From Nemertoderma westbladi (taxonomy: Eukaryota > Xenacoelomorpha > Nemertodermatida > Nemertodermatidae): 64,000 bases of DNA. The translations under genes were made by a program, and so were the position numbers. A model generated the notes under the pieces. The model saw nothing but the letters and a program-made list of their open reading frames with translations. It searched no databases and was not told the DNA's origin. Location: the NCBI GenBank assembly GCA_032718475.1, contig JAUCBJ010001875.1:1-64000 (forward strand), given 5' to 3'. Below are positions 8,862 through 20,000 of the stretch, in pieces (position 1 is the stretch's first letter; each line of letters opens with the position of its first letter).

Positions 8862-10200
8862 TTAAGAATGCTGTGCCGGCTTATCGACAAAATTGCACCG
8901 CCACAACTCCCTATCACCCATGACATTTGCTAGATCATCCGCATCTTCAAGGCCAGTGTCTTTTAAGATGCGTCTCAAGAAAGTCATGGGCTGTCCACCA
9001 TGCTCATTCACTCCATGAGGCTGCCAAAGTACAAGATTATGCACTGGCTGGTCCTCACGGCGAAAGCAATGTCCTGCAAAGCGGAGGCGATTTTGTTCTA
9101 GTGTCAAGCTTGGGGGAGCCAATGAGACACCTCCAATGTTATATAGTGTCTGTTTGGAGATGTGTGCATTGAACTTGACACAATGAACCCGGCGTAGCAT
9201 TCTTGTGAATGTGCCATCCAGAGATTTGGTGTCCTCAGCAGTTAGAGCCCAGCATGGACTCCCATAGAGGAGTACTGGAACTACTGCTGCTCTAAATAAC
9301 CGGACCTTAAGTTTCCGATTAATTCTCGGTGACTTCCAAATCCTGGAAAGCCTATTCAAGGCTGCCCATGCCTTTCCCTTACGTATTCGAAGGTCCTCAC
9401 CTGACTTCCGGATCCATGATCCCAGGTAACAGAAGTCATCCACATGCTCAAGCATACCATCTTTTGAGCTTATGCTTATCCGATCAGAGACTTGCCGAGG
9501 ACTTTCAAAGTTAACTGTTAAAATTTTGGTCTTTCTGGAGTTAATAAAAATACCAACACTAGAAGCAGCATGTTCTAATGAGCTGAGGAGCCGTTGGGCT
9601 CCATCTAGTGATTCTGAGAGTACTCCTAAGTCATCAGCAAAGTCTAGATCAGTTAGGTACTTGGCAGGATTTCTTCGACTTCTGGAGCCAGTAGATGGAG
9701 TTATCATCACCCCATCATCATTATGATGATCTAAGGACATGCGTAGAACATAGTCAACAACAATTATGAACAAGAATGGTGCAAGTGTGTCTCCCTGGAG
9801 GACGCCCCATAACGCTTCAAATGGTTCTGTGTCACCGTCAACAGTAGACACAAATGTTGTCGAACCATCGTATACTGATCTGATTGCTGCAATAATTTCA
9901 TCAGGAATCCCATATAATGAAAGTATGCTGAACATACGTGAGCGAGAGACTGAATCAAAGGCCTTGAAGAAGTCAACAAAGATAACAGCCAGATGCCTGT
10001 CTTTCTTTTTTGATAACTCTTCAATTATCCTTCTAAGTGCCAAAATGGGCTCCATGTTCCCACGACCTTTACGGAACCCATTCTGATTTTCACGGAGCAG
10101 TCTCTCAATGGGATCCCTGATGCGATTTAATAGAATTCTATTGTATAGCTCTGCAGCAATCGAGATCAATGAGATTCCCCGAAAAAAAAACCATAGAGTG
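8862..10200 (-). pseudogene. Reverse transcriptase domain and C-terminal region of LINE copy A
   Basis: The open part (8862-10169, 435 codons) starts at an internal methionine in the middle of the RT. Reading along it: KGRGNMEPILALR (35-47), RT motif A FVDFFKAFDS with its catalytic Asp at 66, motif B GVLQGDTLAPFLF (122-134), the FADD box (177-180), motif D VGIFINSRKTKIL (205-217), FCYLG (246-250), then a conserved tail with LRFAGHCFRR and GGQPMTFLRR. All catalytic aspartates are present. The family protein copies its own RNA by target-primed reverse transcription. The frame is lost upstream at a run of nine A (10182-10190) where a length change separates the first RT motifs from the rest. Confidence 0.85.
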
Positions 10201-11023
10201 TTAGGTTGCCCTTCTTGGGAACTGGCACCAACTTATTTGTTTTCATTTCTTGTGGGACTCTTGTTGTTTGGTACATGTCTTCTATGATGGGATAGATGAG
10301 CTTTAAACACTCAGGTATTTTATAGACCTCAGGGGGAACACCATCTACTCCACTGGCACGATTGGTCTTAATGCTCTTTGCAGCAGCCGTCACTTCTGCA
10401 AAGGAGATATCACCAATGGGAATATCTGGGAGTACAGACTCAAACACTTTTACTTCTATAAAGTTATCAGGCAATACCCAGTCATAATTGGGGAGCTTTT
10501 CAAAGTGGGCCTTCCAACCATTGAGTCGATCGGCTGGTGATTCAGCCTTAACCTTGGTGGTTGGTTGGCTTTTCGACCAGCGAGCAAGTTGATCGATCTC
10601 CATGCCTGGGATGATTGCCTGCTGTCGTCAGCATCATTGATGGCATCAACCTGTTGGTTTATTAGCTCCTGTAAATTAACAGAGTACTGCCTGTTCAGGG
10701 ACCTAGATGCAGCCTTAACTGCATTCTTGGCCGCTGTAGTCTGTTTGAGTCGGGATTCTTTCTGCGCCTTGTAGAGGTCATTTCGGCACTTCTGAATTTT
10801 GTTGTCAGTCCAGGGGGCCCGTTTCCTGTTTCGAGGGTATACAGGAACTGTTTCTGCAGCTGCTAACTTAACTGCCTCTGTGAAGGCAGTATAGCCCTCA
10901 CAGTGATCTGCCGCCTCAGAGGCAAGAGCCTCATACATGTTGCTCAGCTGTAGTGTGAAGCTGGATCTCACACTTGGCTGTTGCAACAGAGAGGACCAGT
11001 CATGCCGCGGCAAGGCAGATTTT
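10166..11023 (-). pseudogene. Pre-RT region and first RT motifs of LINE copy A, two frames
   Basis: Two overlapping open frames carry consecutive parts of one ancestral protein. 10456-11023 encodes the linker after the endonuclease (KSALPRHDWSSLLQQPSV..., YPRNRKRAPWTDNKIQKCR). 10166-10603 encodes AESPADRLNGWKAHFEKL, then SGVDGVPPEVYK and LVPVPKKGN, the entry to the RT domain. The switch near 10570-10580 is a frameshift, as copy B shows the same region in one phase. Residues upstream of about 11023 are unrelated flanking sequence, marking the truncation. Confidence 0.8.
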
Positions 11024-11080
11024 TCGAAAAAACAAATGTTTAGCCACATTTTAACAGCCCATACTGTATAAAATTAATAT

Positions 11081-11152
11081 ATTTTAATTTCAGTAGAAAT
11101 TGTAGACATTTAAAGAATTTTAATTTCAGTAGAAATTGTAGACATTTAAAGA
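11081..11152. repeat. Perfect 36-bp tandem duplication
   Basis: Two exact adjacent copies of a 36-bp unit starting ATTTTAATTTCAGTAGAAAT. It sits between the truncated 5' end of copy A and the G run in front of copy B. Confidence 0.95.
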
Positions 11153-11160
11153 ATTGTTCA

Positions 11161-11208
11161 GGGGGGGGGGGGGGGTACTGTACTCCGGCCTTAATTTGTA
11201 TCTAGCAT
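11161..11208 (+). repeat. Left flanking direct repeat of LINE copy B, with 15-G run
   Basis: Fifteen G followed by TACTGTACTCCGGCC and TTAATTTGTATCTAGCATATT. The same block, with 20 G and two substitutions, lies directly after copy B (14021-14075). The likely meaning is a long target-site duplication, so that the G run belonged to the target and not to the element. Copy A, whose 3' end is complete, has no G run, which supports this. Confidence 0.65.
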
Positions 11209-11489
11209 ATTACAGTAATGCGGAGGTCCGGCCACTAGAGGCCAGAGGAATTACCGGACACAATCGGCCTCACAGGCGTCAGTTATCTCCTGACCGGCTG
11301 CCTGTCTCACCCCCTACTGGAGAGAGAGCAGGCAACAATTCTTTGAGTCCCTTTCCTGATGACCTTTCTGGCCCAAACCTCGGGTCACCAGGGAGGCCAG
11401 ATTGTGAGGGGGAGAGGGATTCTAGAGTTGGGGGATACTCTCATGTTCCACCCCGACCAACAAAGCCATTGGTGAATCTGCGGCAAGTC

Positions 11490-12345
11490 ACTAGACTAGC
11501 CTCAGTAAACACCCTAACACTCGGGTCCCCAATGCGACAAGGTGAGCTGACTGCCTTGGCAGATAAGCTTTCCCTTAGCGCAGTAGGTGTTCAAGAGCAC
11601 CGAATGCAGACTGGACAGACAGATGAGGTTCTGATTAAGGACATGGGGGGCGGTTGGCGACTCGCCCTCGCGTCAGCAGATGATAGTGGCAATGGTGGTA
11701 TTGGTCTATTGATGAATCCAACTGCACATGCAGCATTGGACAAAATAGACCAAATCTCTAACTGTTTCATCCGTTGCCACTTCTCATGTTCTGGAATACT
11801 GGCTAAGAAGTTTCCTAAGGTGGTTCTGATTGTGTGCTACTCTCCAACTAGTGTTGCCCCTGTAGAGGATTGAAGACTGTAGAGAATTGAAGGAAGCACA
11901 CCACCAAGCTAAAATTATATTTATGGGGGTGTTTGGGGTCTCTAGAGGAGGTGGAAAATTTCTACCACAATCTACAAGCAGCTACTGATGGAGTGGATCA
12001 GCATGCATTCTTAACATTCCTGGGATAGACTTTAATGCAAATCTGCATCAATCACCTACATCGCCCTGGGTCTATAGCAATAGTGCCAACCGAAATTCCG
12101 ACCATCTTCAGGATTTTATCTCTGGAAATGGATTGTTTTCGGCTGGAAGCCAGTTCAAGAAGCGAACTGGAAAGCTATGGATTCATAGTGGACCCAGTGG
12201 TCACAAGGCCCAGATAGACCATATTCTGTTTCGTAGGAAGTACAGGAGCTCTATACAAGACTGTAATGCATTTACACTTCGACCCTTCTCCAGTGATCAC
12301 CGCCTTATTGTGGCCAAGGTAAGACTTAGTCTGCGTGCTAGCAGA
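11490..12345 (+). pseudogene. AP-type endonuclease domain of LINE copy B, broken
   Basis: The exonuclease-endonuclease-phosphatase fold is recognisable from ASVNTLTL (the ATWNVRTL-like start, about 11499), VGVQEHRM (catalytic Glu motif, about 11580), GIGLLM and VVLIVCYSPT up to the first stop at 11873. After an interval with stops, FYHNLQ..., GDFNA (near 12021-12037, split by an extra base), QIDHILFRRKYRSSI (12211-12255) and SSDHRLIVAK with the final catalytic His (about 12289) follow. In the family this enzyme nicks target DNA to prime reverse transcription. The N-terminal extension before 11490 is open but has no recognised domain, and the true start codon is not clear. Confidence 0.8.
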
Positions 12346-13981
12346 ACAACGAAATCTGCCTTGCCGCGGCATGACTGGTCGTCTCTGTTGCAACAGCCAA
12401 GTGTGAGATCCAGCTTCACACTACAGCTGAGCAACAGGTATGAGGTTCTTGCCTCTGAGGCGGCAGATCACTGTGAGGGCTATACTGCCTCCACAGAAGC
12501 AGTTAAGTTAGCAGCTGCAGAAACAGTTCCTGTATACCCTCGAAACAGGAAAAGGGCCCCCTGGACTGACAACAAAATCCAGAAGTGCCGAAATTACCTA
12601 TATACGGCGCAGAAAGAGTCCCGACTCAACAAGACTGCAGCGGCCAAGAATGCAGTTAAAAGGCTGCATCTAGGTCCCTGAACAGGCAGTACTCTGTTAA
12701 TCTACAGGAGCTAATAAACCAACAGGTTGATGCCATCAATGATGCTGACGACAGCAGGCAATCATCCCAGGCATGGAAATCGATCAACTTGCTTACTGGG
12801 CGGAAAAACCAACCAACCACCAAGGTTAAGGCTGAATCACCAGCCGATCGACTCAATGGTTGGAATGCCCACTTTGAAAAGCTCCTCAATAATGACAGGG
12901 TATTTCCTGATGACTTTACAGAAGTAAACGTGTCTGAGTCTGTACTCCCAGATATTCCCATTGGCGATATCTCCTTTGCAGAAGTGAAGGCTGCTGCAAA
13001 GAGCATTAAACCACTTCTCAAAGTTCTTCTCAAAGTTCTTCTCAGGTTCTCAAAGCTCTTCTTCAAGCTTGCACCATTCTTGTTCATAATTGTGGTTGAC
13101 TATGTTCTACGCATGTCCTTAGATAATCATATTGATGATGGGGTGATGATAACTCCACCTACTGGCTCCAGAAGTCGAGGAAATCCTGCCAAGTACCTAA
13201 CTGGTCTAGACTTTGCTGATGACTTGGGAGTACTCTCAGAATCACTAGAGGGAGCCCAACGGCTCCTCAGCTCATTAGAACATGCTGTTTCTAGTGTTGG
13301 TCTATTTATTAACTCCAGAAAGACCAAAATTTTGACAGTTAACTTTGAAAGTCCTCAGCAAGTCTCTGATCGGATGAGCATAAGCTCAAAAGATGATATG
13401 CTTGAGCATGTGGACGACTTCTGTTACCTGGGATCATGGATCCGGAAATCAGGTGAGGACCTTCGAATACGTAAGGGAAAGGCATGGGCAGCCTTGAATA
13501 GGCTTTCCAGGATTTGGAAGTCACCGAGAATTAATCGGAAACTTAAGGTCCGATTATTTAGAGCAGCATTAGTTCCAGTACTCCTCTATGGGAGTCCATG
13601 CTGGGCTCTAACTGCTGAGGACACCAAATCTCTGGATGGCACATTCACAAGAATGCTACGCCGGGTTCATTGTGTCAAGTACAATGCACACCTCTCCAAC
13701 CAGACACTATATAACATTGGAGATGTCTCATTGGTTCCCCCAAGCTTGACAATAGAACAAAATCGCCTCCGCTTTGCAGGACATTGCTTTCGCCAATCAG
13801 TGCATAATCTTGTACTTTAGAAGCCTCATGGAGTGAATAAGCATGGTGGACAGCCCATGACTTTCTTGAGACGCATCTTAAAGGACACTGGCCTTGAAGA
13901 TGCGGATGATCTAGCAAATGTCATGGGTGATAGGGAGTTGTAACGGTGCAATTTTGTCGATAAGCCGGTACAGCATTCTTA
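12346..13981 (+). pseudogene. Linker and internally deleted RT of LINE copy B
   Basis: The linker (SALPRHDWSSLLQQPSV...) is open to 12681. A frame from 12789 to 13820 then reads ESPADRLNGWNAHFEKL up to AAAKSIK, jumps through a low-complexity stretch (13011-13066) straight to LAPFLFIIVVDY, and continues through FADD, SVGLFINSRKTKIL and FCYLG. Compared with copy A about 580 bp are missing, including the first RT motifs and catalytic motif A, so the protein could not polymerise. The frame remains open across the junction. Nonsense changes at 13818 and about 13940 and a small deletion before QSVHNLVL break the C-terminal region, which ends near 13981. Confidence 0.85.
13011..13066 (+). repeat. 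Low-complexity filler inside LINE copy B
   Basis: About 56 bases made of imperfect copies of CTTCTCAAAGTT replace about 580 bp of RT coding sequence present in copy A. Encoded as LLKVLLKVLLRFSK, it keeps the reading frame. Confidence 0.8.
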
Positions 13982-14020
13982 AAAATGCAGCTGCAATGCA
14001 GCATGCCGATCCTAGTAGTA

Positions 14021-14075
14021 GGGGGGGGGGGGGGGGGGGGTACTGTAATCCGGCCTTAATTTGTATCTAGTATAT
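14021..14075 (+). repeat. Right flanking direct repeat of LINE copy B, with 20-G run
   Basis: Twenty G then TACTGTAATCCGGCC and TTAATTTGTATCTAGTATATT: the partner of 11161-11208, two substitutions different. Similarity stops right after ATATT on both sides. Confidence 0.65.
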
Positions 14076-14129
14076 TGGACAAATGCCCCTTAAGAATATA
14101 TCGAATGCATTTCTTATTGGACGCATGTT

Positions 14130-14520
14130 TGTCACCTGAAGTGTATCAATAATCTCAGTTGCATCCATTCCAGTGTACAAATGTCACATTGATATTCTTA
14201 GGTAACAGCCGGTATAATAATTATGCATTCACTGACATCTGTAAATCTGTCCCCCGAAAATTTAGTTACATTTAATGCATTGTATGTGGTTACAAGCTGT
14301 ATATATCAGAAGAATGTCCATTAAGAGATTCATTCTTCCCTTCAGTTATTGGTCAATTATTTGTACATAATAATCTCTGTAGTATCAATAACCATTCCAC
14401 TACTGTCAACATTGGTATCAGCTGGTAAATAATGAAGCCATTAACTGACATCTGTAAGTCTGTCCTCCGAACTTATACTTCATTCAATGTATGTGGTTTG
14501 TGAAATCTATATAAAAGTGC
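14130..14520 (+). repeat. Diverged direct duplication, offset about 223 bp
   Basis: Both copies share GTATCAATAA, then ACTGACATCTGTAARTCTGTC (offset 14231 to 14454) and a TTYAATG-YATTGTATGTGGTT-like block, and end near a TATA-like word. The second copy contains ATCTGTAAGT, a 10-mer identical to the commonest junction of the 38-bp satellite downstream. Confidence 0.7.
14507..14517 (+). promoter_or_regulatory. TATA-box-like element
   Basis: CTATATAAAAG at the end of the second duplicate. A transcription start would be expected about 30 bases on, near 14540-14550, some 370 bp before the candidate coding exon. Sequence match only. Confidence 0.35.
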
Positions 14521-14919
14521 ATTTCGCTTTTTCACTGAGCACAATAACCTTGTAAGTGGGGAGGCATCGCATACTCGTAAGTCTAGGTGAGCCTTTGCCT
14601 AGAGGTACTGTATAAGTAGTGGACCTAGCCATTGGCCACCTAGCAGTCGACAGAGTAACTATAGACGCCTACCTGTGTGTAAAATGTATAAACTGTTAAC
14701 AAACTAAATGTGTACCAAGTTTAGTTCCATATATTGAACGACTTTTCATTTCAACGGTCAAACATTTCCAAATGACAACGACACTGTCAGATAGGTCCGT
14801 GAATTATACCTCTAAGCTCAGGATCAGCTTTTGATCGCCCCCCCAAAACCCATAATTGGTAAGGATCGCCCCATATTATCTTTTTATTTTACAAGAAATT
14901 ATTTTACAAAAACTGTACA

Positions 14920-15021
14920 ATGTTAAAAATATATTTTTTTCTTCTCTCAATAATTCTGTTGGTCGATTGTAAATCCAAGATCTCGGAACCAGAACCAAAT
15001 ACTGAATCACTTGAACGCAAT
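14920..15021 (+). CDS. Candidate first coding exon, signal-peptide-like
   Basis: An ATG with A at -3 opens a frame reading MLKIYFFLLSIILLVDC, a short basic start plus a strongly hydrophobic core and a Cys, as in a signal peptide, then a polar, acidic stretch (about residues 18-34: KSKISEPEPNTESLERN). At 15022 the frame meets GTAAGT, a consensus 5' splice site. Read without splicing it stops at TAA (15046-15048), giving 42 residues. Either the first exon of a secreted protein or a tiny secreted peptide would fit. No homologue is recognised. An AT-rich stretch can produce such a hydrophobic run by chance, so this rests on three coincident signals: TATA-like box, signal peptide and donor. Confidence 0.35.
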
Positions 15022-15027
15022 GTAAGT
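15022..15027 (+). promoter_or_regulatory. Candidate 5' splice site
   Basis: AAT|GTAAGT directly ends the signal-peptide-like frame. The intron side is a perfect match to the U1 consensus. The satellite begins about 90 bp downstream, so an intron starting here would contain the whole array. Confidence 0.35.
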
Positions 15028-17029
15028 GTAAACGATTTTTATCATTAACAAAGCGCAGCACAGCACAGCTATAATATATTAGGTAATCTCCACTCAACAC
15101 CTATCTGTATGCCTATCTGTAAGTACAACATGTATCACTCCAGAGTAGGCCTATCTGTAAGTACAACATGTATTAATCCAGAGTAGGCCTATCTGTAAGT
15201 ACAACATGTATCAATCCAGAGTAGGCCTATCTGTAAGTACAACATGTATCAATCCAGAGTAGGCCTACCTGTAAGTACAACATGTATCAATCCAGAGTAG
15301 ACCTACCTGTAAGTGCAACATGTATCAATCCAGAGTAGGCCTACCTGTAAGTACAACATGTATCAATCCAAAGTAGGCCTACCTGTAAGTACAACATGTA
15401 TTAATCCAAAGTAGGCCTACCTGTAAGTACAACATGTATCAATCCAGAGTAGACCTACCTGTAAGTACAACATGTATCAATCCAAAGTAGGCCTACCTGT
15501 AAGTACAATATGTATCAATCCAGAGTAGGCCTACCTGTAAGTACAACATGTATCAATCCAAAGTAGGCCTACCTGTAAGTACAACATGTATTAATCCAAA
15601 GTAGGCCTACCTGTAAGTACAACATGTATCAATCCAGAGTAGACCTACCTGTAAGTACAACATGTATCAATCCAAAGTAGGCCTACCTGTAAGTACAACA
15701 TGTATCAATCCAGAGTAGGCCTACCTGTAAGTACAACATGTATCAATCCAAAGTAGGCCTACCTGTAAGTACAACATGTATCAATCCAGAGTAGACCTAC
15801 CTGTAAGTACAACATGTATCAATCCAGAGTAGACCTATCTGTAAGTACAACATGTATCAATACAGAGTAGGCCTATCTGTAAGTACAACATGTATCAATC
15901 CAGAGTAGGCCTATCTGTAAGTACAACATGTATCAATACAGAGTAGGCCAACCTGTAAGTACAACGTGTATCAATCCAGAGTAGGCCTATCTGTAAGTAC
16001 AGCATGTATCAATCCAGAGTAGGCCTATCTGTAAGTACAACATGTATCAATCCAGAGTAGGCCTATCTGTAAGTACAGCATGTATCAATCCAGAGTAGGC
16101 CTATCTGTAAGTACAACATGTATCAATCCAGAGTAGGCCTATCTGTAAGTACAACGTGTATCAATCCAGAGTAGGCCTATCTGTAAGTACAGCATGTATC
16201 AATCCAGAGTAGGCCTATCTGTAAGTACAACGTGTATCAATACAGAGTAGGCCTATCTGTAAGTACAACATGTATCAATACAGAGTAGGCCTACCTGTAA
16301 GTACAACATGTATCAATCCAGAGTAGACCTATCTGTAAGTACAACATGTATCAATCCAGAGTAGGCCTATCTGTAAGTACAGCATGTATCAATCCAGAGT
16401 AGGCCTATCTGTAAGTACAACGTGTATCAATCCAGAGTAGGCCTATCTGTAAGTACAACATGTATCAATCCAGAGTAGGCCTATCTGTAAGTACAGCATG
16501 TATCAATCCAGAGTAGGCCTATCTGTAAGTACAGCATGTATCAATCCAGAGTAGGCCTATCTGTAAGTACAACGTGTATCAATACAGAGTAGGCCTATCT
16601 GTAAGTACAACATGTATCAATACAGAGTAGGCCTACCTGTAAGTACAACATGTATCAATCCAGAGTAGGCCTATCTGTAAGTACAGCATGTATCAATCCA
16701 GAGTAGGCCTATCTGTAAGTACAACGTGTATCAATACAGAGTAGGCCTATCTGTAAGTACAACATGTATCAATACAGAGTAGGCCTACCTGTAAGTACAA
16801 CATGTATCAATATAGAGTAGGCCTATCTGTAAGTACAACATGTATCAATCCAGAGTAGGCCTATCTGTAAGTACAACATGTATCAATACAGAGTAGGCCT
16901 ATCTGTAAGTACAACATGTATCAATCCAGAGTAGACCTACCTGTAAGTACAACATGTATCAATACAGAGTAGGCCTACCTGTAAGTACAACATGTATCAA
17001 TATAGAGTAGGCCTATCTGTAAGTACAAC

Positions 17030-20000
17030 ATGTATCAATACAGAGTAGGCCAACCTGTAAGTACAACATGTATCAATCCAGAGTAGGCCTATCTGTAAGT
17101 ACAGCATGTATCAATCCAAAGTAGGCCTATCTGTAAGTACAACATGTATCAATCCAGAGTAGGCCTATCTGTAAGTACAGCATGTATCAATCCAAAGTAG
17201 GCCTATCTGTAAGTACAACATGTATCAATCCAGAGTAGGCCTATCTTTAAGTACAACATGTATCAATCCAGAGTAGACCTACCTGTAAGTACAACATGTA
17301 TCAATACAGAGTAGGCCTACCTGTAAGTACAACATGTATCAATATAGAGTAGGCCTATCTGTAAGTACAACATGTATCAATACAGAGTAGGCCTATCTGT
17401 AAGTACAACATGTATCAATCCAGAGTAGACCTACCTGTAAGTACAACATGTATCAATACAGAGTAGACCTATCTGTAAGTACAACATGTATCAATACAGA
17501 GTAGGCCTACCTGTATGTACAACATGTATCAATATAGAGTAGGCCTATCTGTAAGTACAACATGTATCAATCCAGATTAGGCCTATCTGTAAGTACAACA
17601 TGTATCAATACAGAGTAGGCCTATCTGTAAGTACCACATGTATCAATCCAGAGTAGGCCTATCTGTAAGTACAGCATGTATCAATCCAGAGTAGACCTAT
17701 CTGTAAGTACAACATGTATCAATACAGAGTAGGCCTACCTGTAAGTACAACATGTATCAATATAGAGTAGGCCTATCTGTAAGTACAACATGTATCAATC
17801 CAGATTAGGCCTATCTGTAAGTACAACATGTATCAATACAGAGTAGGCCTATCTGTAAGTACAACATGTATCAATCCAGAGTAGACCTACCTGTAAGTAC
17901 AACATGTATCAATACAGAGTAGACCTATCTGTAAGTACAGCATGTATCAATCCAGAGTAGACCTATCTGTAAGTACAACATGTATCAATACAGAGTAGGC
18001 CTACCTGTAAGTACAACATGTATCAATATAGAGTAGGCCTATCTGTAAGTACAACATGTATCAATCCAGATTAGGCCTATCTGTAAGTACAACATGTATC
18101 AATACAGAGTAGGCCTATCTGTAAGTACAACATGTATCAATCCAGAGTAGACCTACCTGTAAGTACAACATGTATCAATACAGAGTAGACCTATCTGTAA
18201 GTACAACATGTATCAATACAGAGTAGGCCAACCTGTAAGTACAACGTGTATCAATCCAGAGTAGGCCTACCTGTAAGTACAACATGTATCAATCCAGAGT
18301 AGGCCTACCTGTAAGTACAACATGTATCAATCCAGAGTAGACCTACCTGTAAGTACAACATGTATCAATACAGAGTAGACCTATCTGTAAGTACAACATG
18401 TATCAATCCAGAGTAGACCAACCCGTAAGTACAACATGTATCAATCCAGAGTAGACCTATCTGTAAGTACAACATGTATCAATCCAGAGTAGGCCTATCT
18501 GTAAGTACAACATGTATCAATCCAGAGTAGGCCTACCTGTAAGTAAAACATGTATCAATCCAGAGTAGGTCTATCTGTACGTACAACATGTATCAATACA
18601 GAGTAGACCTATCTGTAAGTACAACATGTATCAATCCAGAGTAGGCCTATCTGTAAGTACAACATGTATCAATCCAGAGTAGACCAACCCGTAAGTACAA
18701 CATGTATCAATCCAGAGTAGGCCTACCTGTAAGTACAACATGTATCAATCCAGAGTAGGCCTATCTGTAAGTACAACATGTATCAATCCAGAGTAGACCT
18801 ATCTGTAAGTACAGCATGTATTAATCCAGAGTAGGCCTACCTGTACGTACAACATGTATCAATACAGAGTAGGCCTATCTGTACGTACAACATGTATCAA
18901 TCCAGAGTAGGCCTATCTGTAAGTACAACATGTATCAATCCAGAGTAGGCCTATCTGTAAGTACAACACATATCAATCCAGAGTAGGCCTATCTGTAAGT
19001 ACAACGTGTATCAATCCAGAGTAGACCTATCTGTAAGTACAGCATGTATTAATCCAGAGTAGGCCTACCTGTACGTACAACATGTATCAATACAGAGTAG
19101 GCCTATCTGTACGTACAACATGTATCAATCCAGAGTAGGCCTATCTGTAAGTACAACATGTATCAATCCAGAGTAGGCCTATCTGTAAGTACAACACATA
19201 TCAATCCAGAGTAGGCCTATCTGTAAGTACAACGTGTATCAATCCAGAGTAGGCCAACCCGTAAGTACAACATGTATCAATCCAGAGTAGACCAACCCGT
19301 AAGTACAACATGTATCAATCCAGAGTAGGCCTACCTGTAAGTACAACATGTATCAATACAGAGTAGGCCTATCTGTAAGTACAACATGTATCAATCCAAA
19401 GTAGGCCTACCTGTAAGTACAGCATGTATCAATCCAGAGTAGGCCAACCCGTAAGTACAACATGTATCAATCCAGAGTAGACCAACCCGTAAGTACAACA
19501 TGTATCAATCCAGAGTAGGCCTACCTGTAAGTACAACATGTATCAATACAGAGTAGGCCTATCTGTAAGTACAACATGTATCAATACAGAGTAGGCCTAT
19601 CTGTAAGTACAACATGTATCAATACAGAGTAGACCTACCTGTAAGTACAACATGTATCAATCCAGAGTAGACCTATCTGTAAGTACAACATGTATCAATC
19701 CAGAGTAGGCCTACCTGTAAGTACAGCATGTATCAATCCAAAGTAGGCCTACCTGTAAGTACAGCATGTATCAATCCAAAGTAGGCCTACCTGTAAGTAC
19801 AGCATGTATCAATCCAGAGTAGGCCAACCCGTAAGTACAACATGTATCAATCCAGAGTAGACCTATCTGTAAGTACAACATGTATCAATCCAGAGTAGGC
19901 CTACCTGTAAGTACAGCATGTATCAATCCAAAGTAGGCCTACCTGTAAGTACAGCATGTATCAATCCAAAGTAGGCCTACCTGTAAGTACAGCATGTATC

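Larger units (their letters stand above)
8818..11023 (-). mobile_element. LINE copy A, 5'-truncated, minus strand
   Basis: An APE-type non-LTR retrotransposon, possibly RTE-like, running from a 5' truncation near 11023 to a 3' end near 8818 that finishes in a short TAG/GTA-type repeat. It keeps the region after the endonuclease, the whole RT and the C-terminal region, but has no endonuclease. At least two frameshifts break the frame. It lies head to head with copy B, about 185 bp away. Between copies C and A there are about 120 bp of unrelated sequence. Confidence 0.85.
11209..14020 (+). mobile_element. LINE copy B, endonuclease plus RT remnants, plus strand
   Basis: The longest copy of the family here. 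Order: 5' leader, AP-like endonuclease, linker, RT with an internal deletion, C-terminal region, 3' tail ending CCTAGTAGTA. Flanked by the direct repeat described at 11161 and 14021. Frame damage includes stops just after 11873, a disrupted GDFNA endonuclease motif near 12021-12037, frameshifts near 12660 and 12789, a TGG-to-TAG change at 13818-13820 and a TGG-to-TAA change near 13940. Its 3' half is about 95% identical in protein to copy A where they overlap. Confidence 0.85.
14076..14919 (+). other. Possible promoter and 5' leader region
   Basis: No gene on its own, but not featureless. It contains a diverged direct duplication with offset about 223 bp (14130-14310 and 14355-14520), TATA-like words at the end of each copy, and several GTAAGT words (14456, 14552 and 14578) that could act as splice donors in a leader. 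The stretch 14600-14870 shows nothing else recognisable. A solo LTR is an alternative reading of 14076-14700, but no LTR ends were identified. Confidence 0.3.

Noticed and set aside
8927-10086. Plus-strand open frames across LINE copy A
   Set aside because: Antisense to the clear RT reading frame; no domain of their own.
12175-13917. Minus-strand open frames across LINE copy B
   Set aside because: Antisense shadows of the retrotransposon protein.
14876-15100. Minus-strand 74-codon frame
   Set aside because: No domain; it is antisense to the candidate exon and runs through AT-rich sequence at the array edge.
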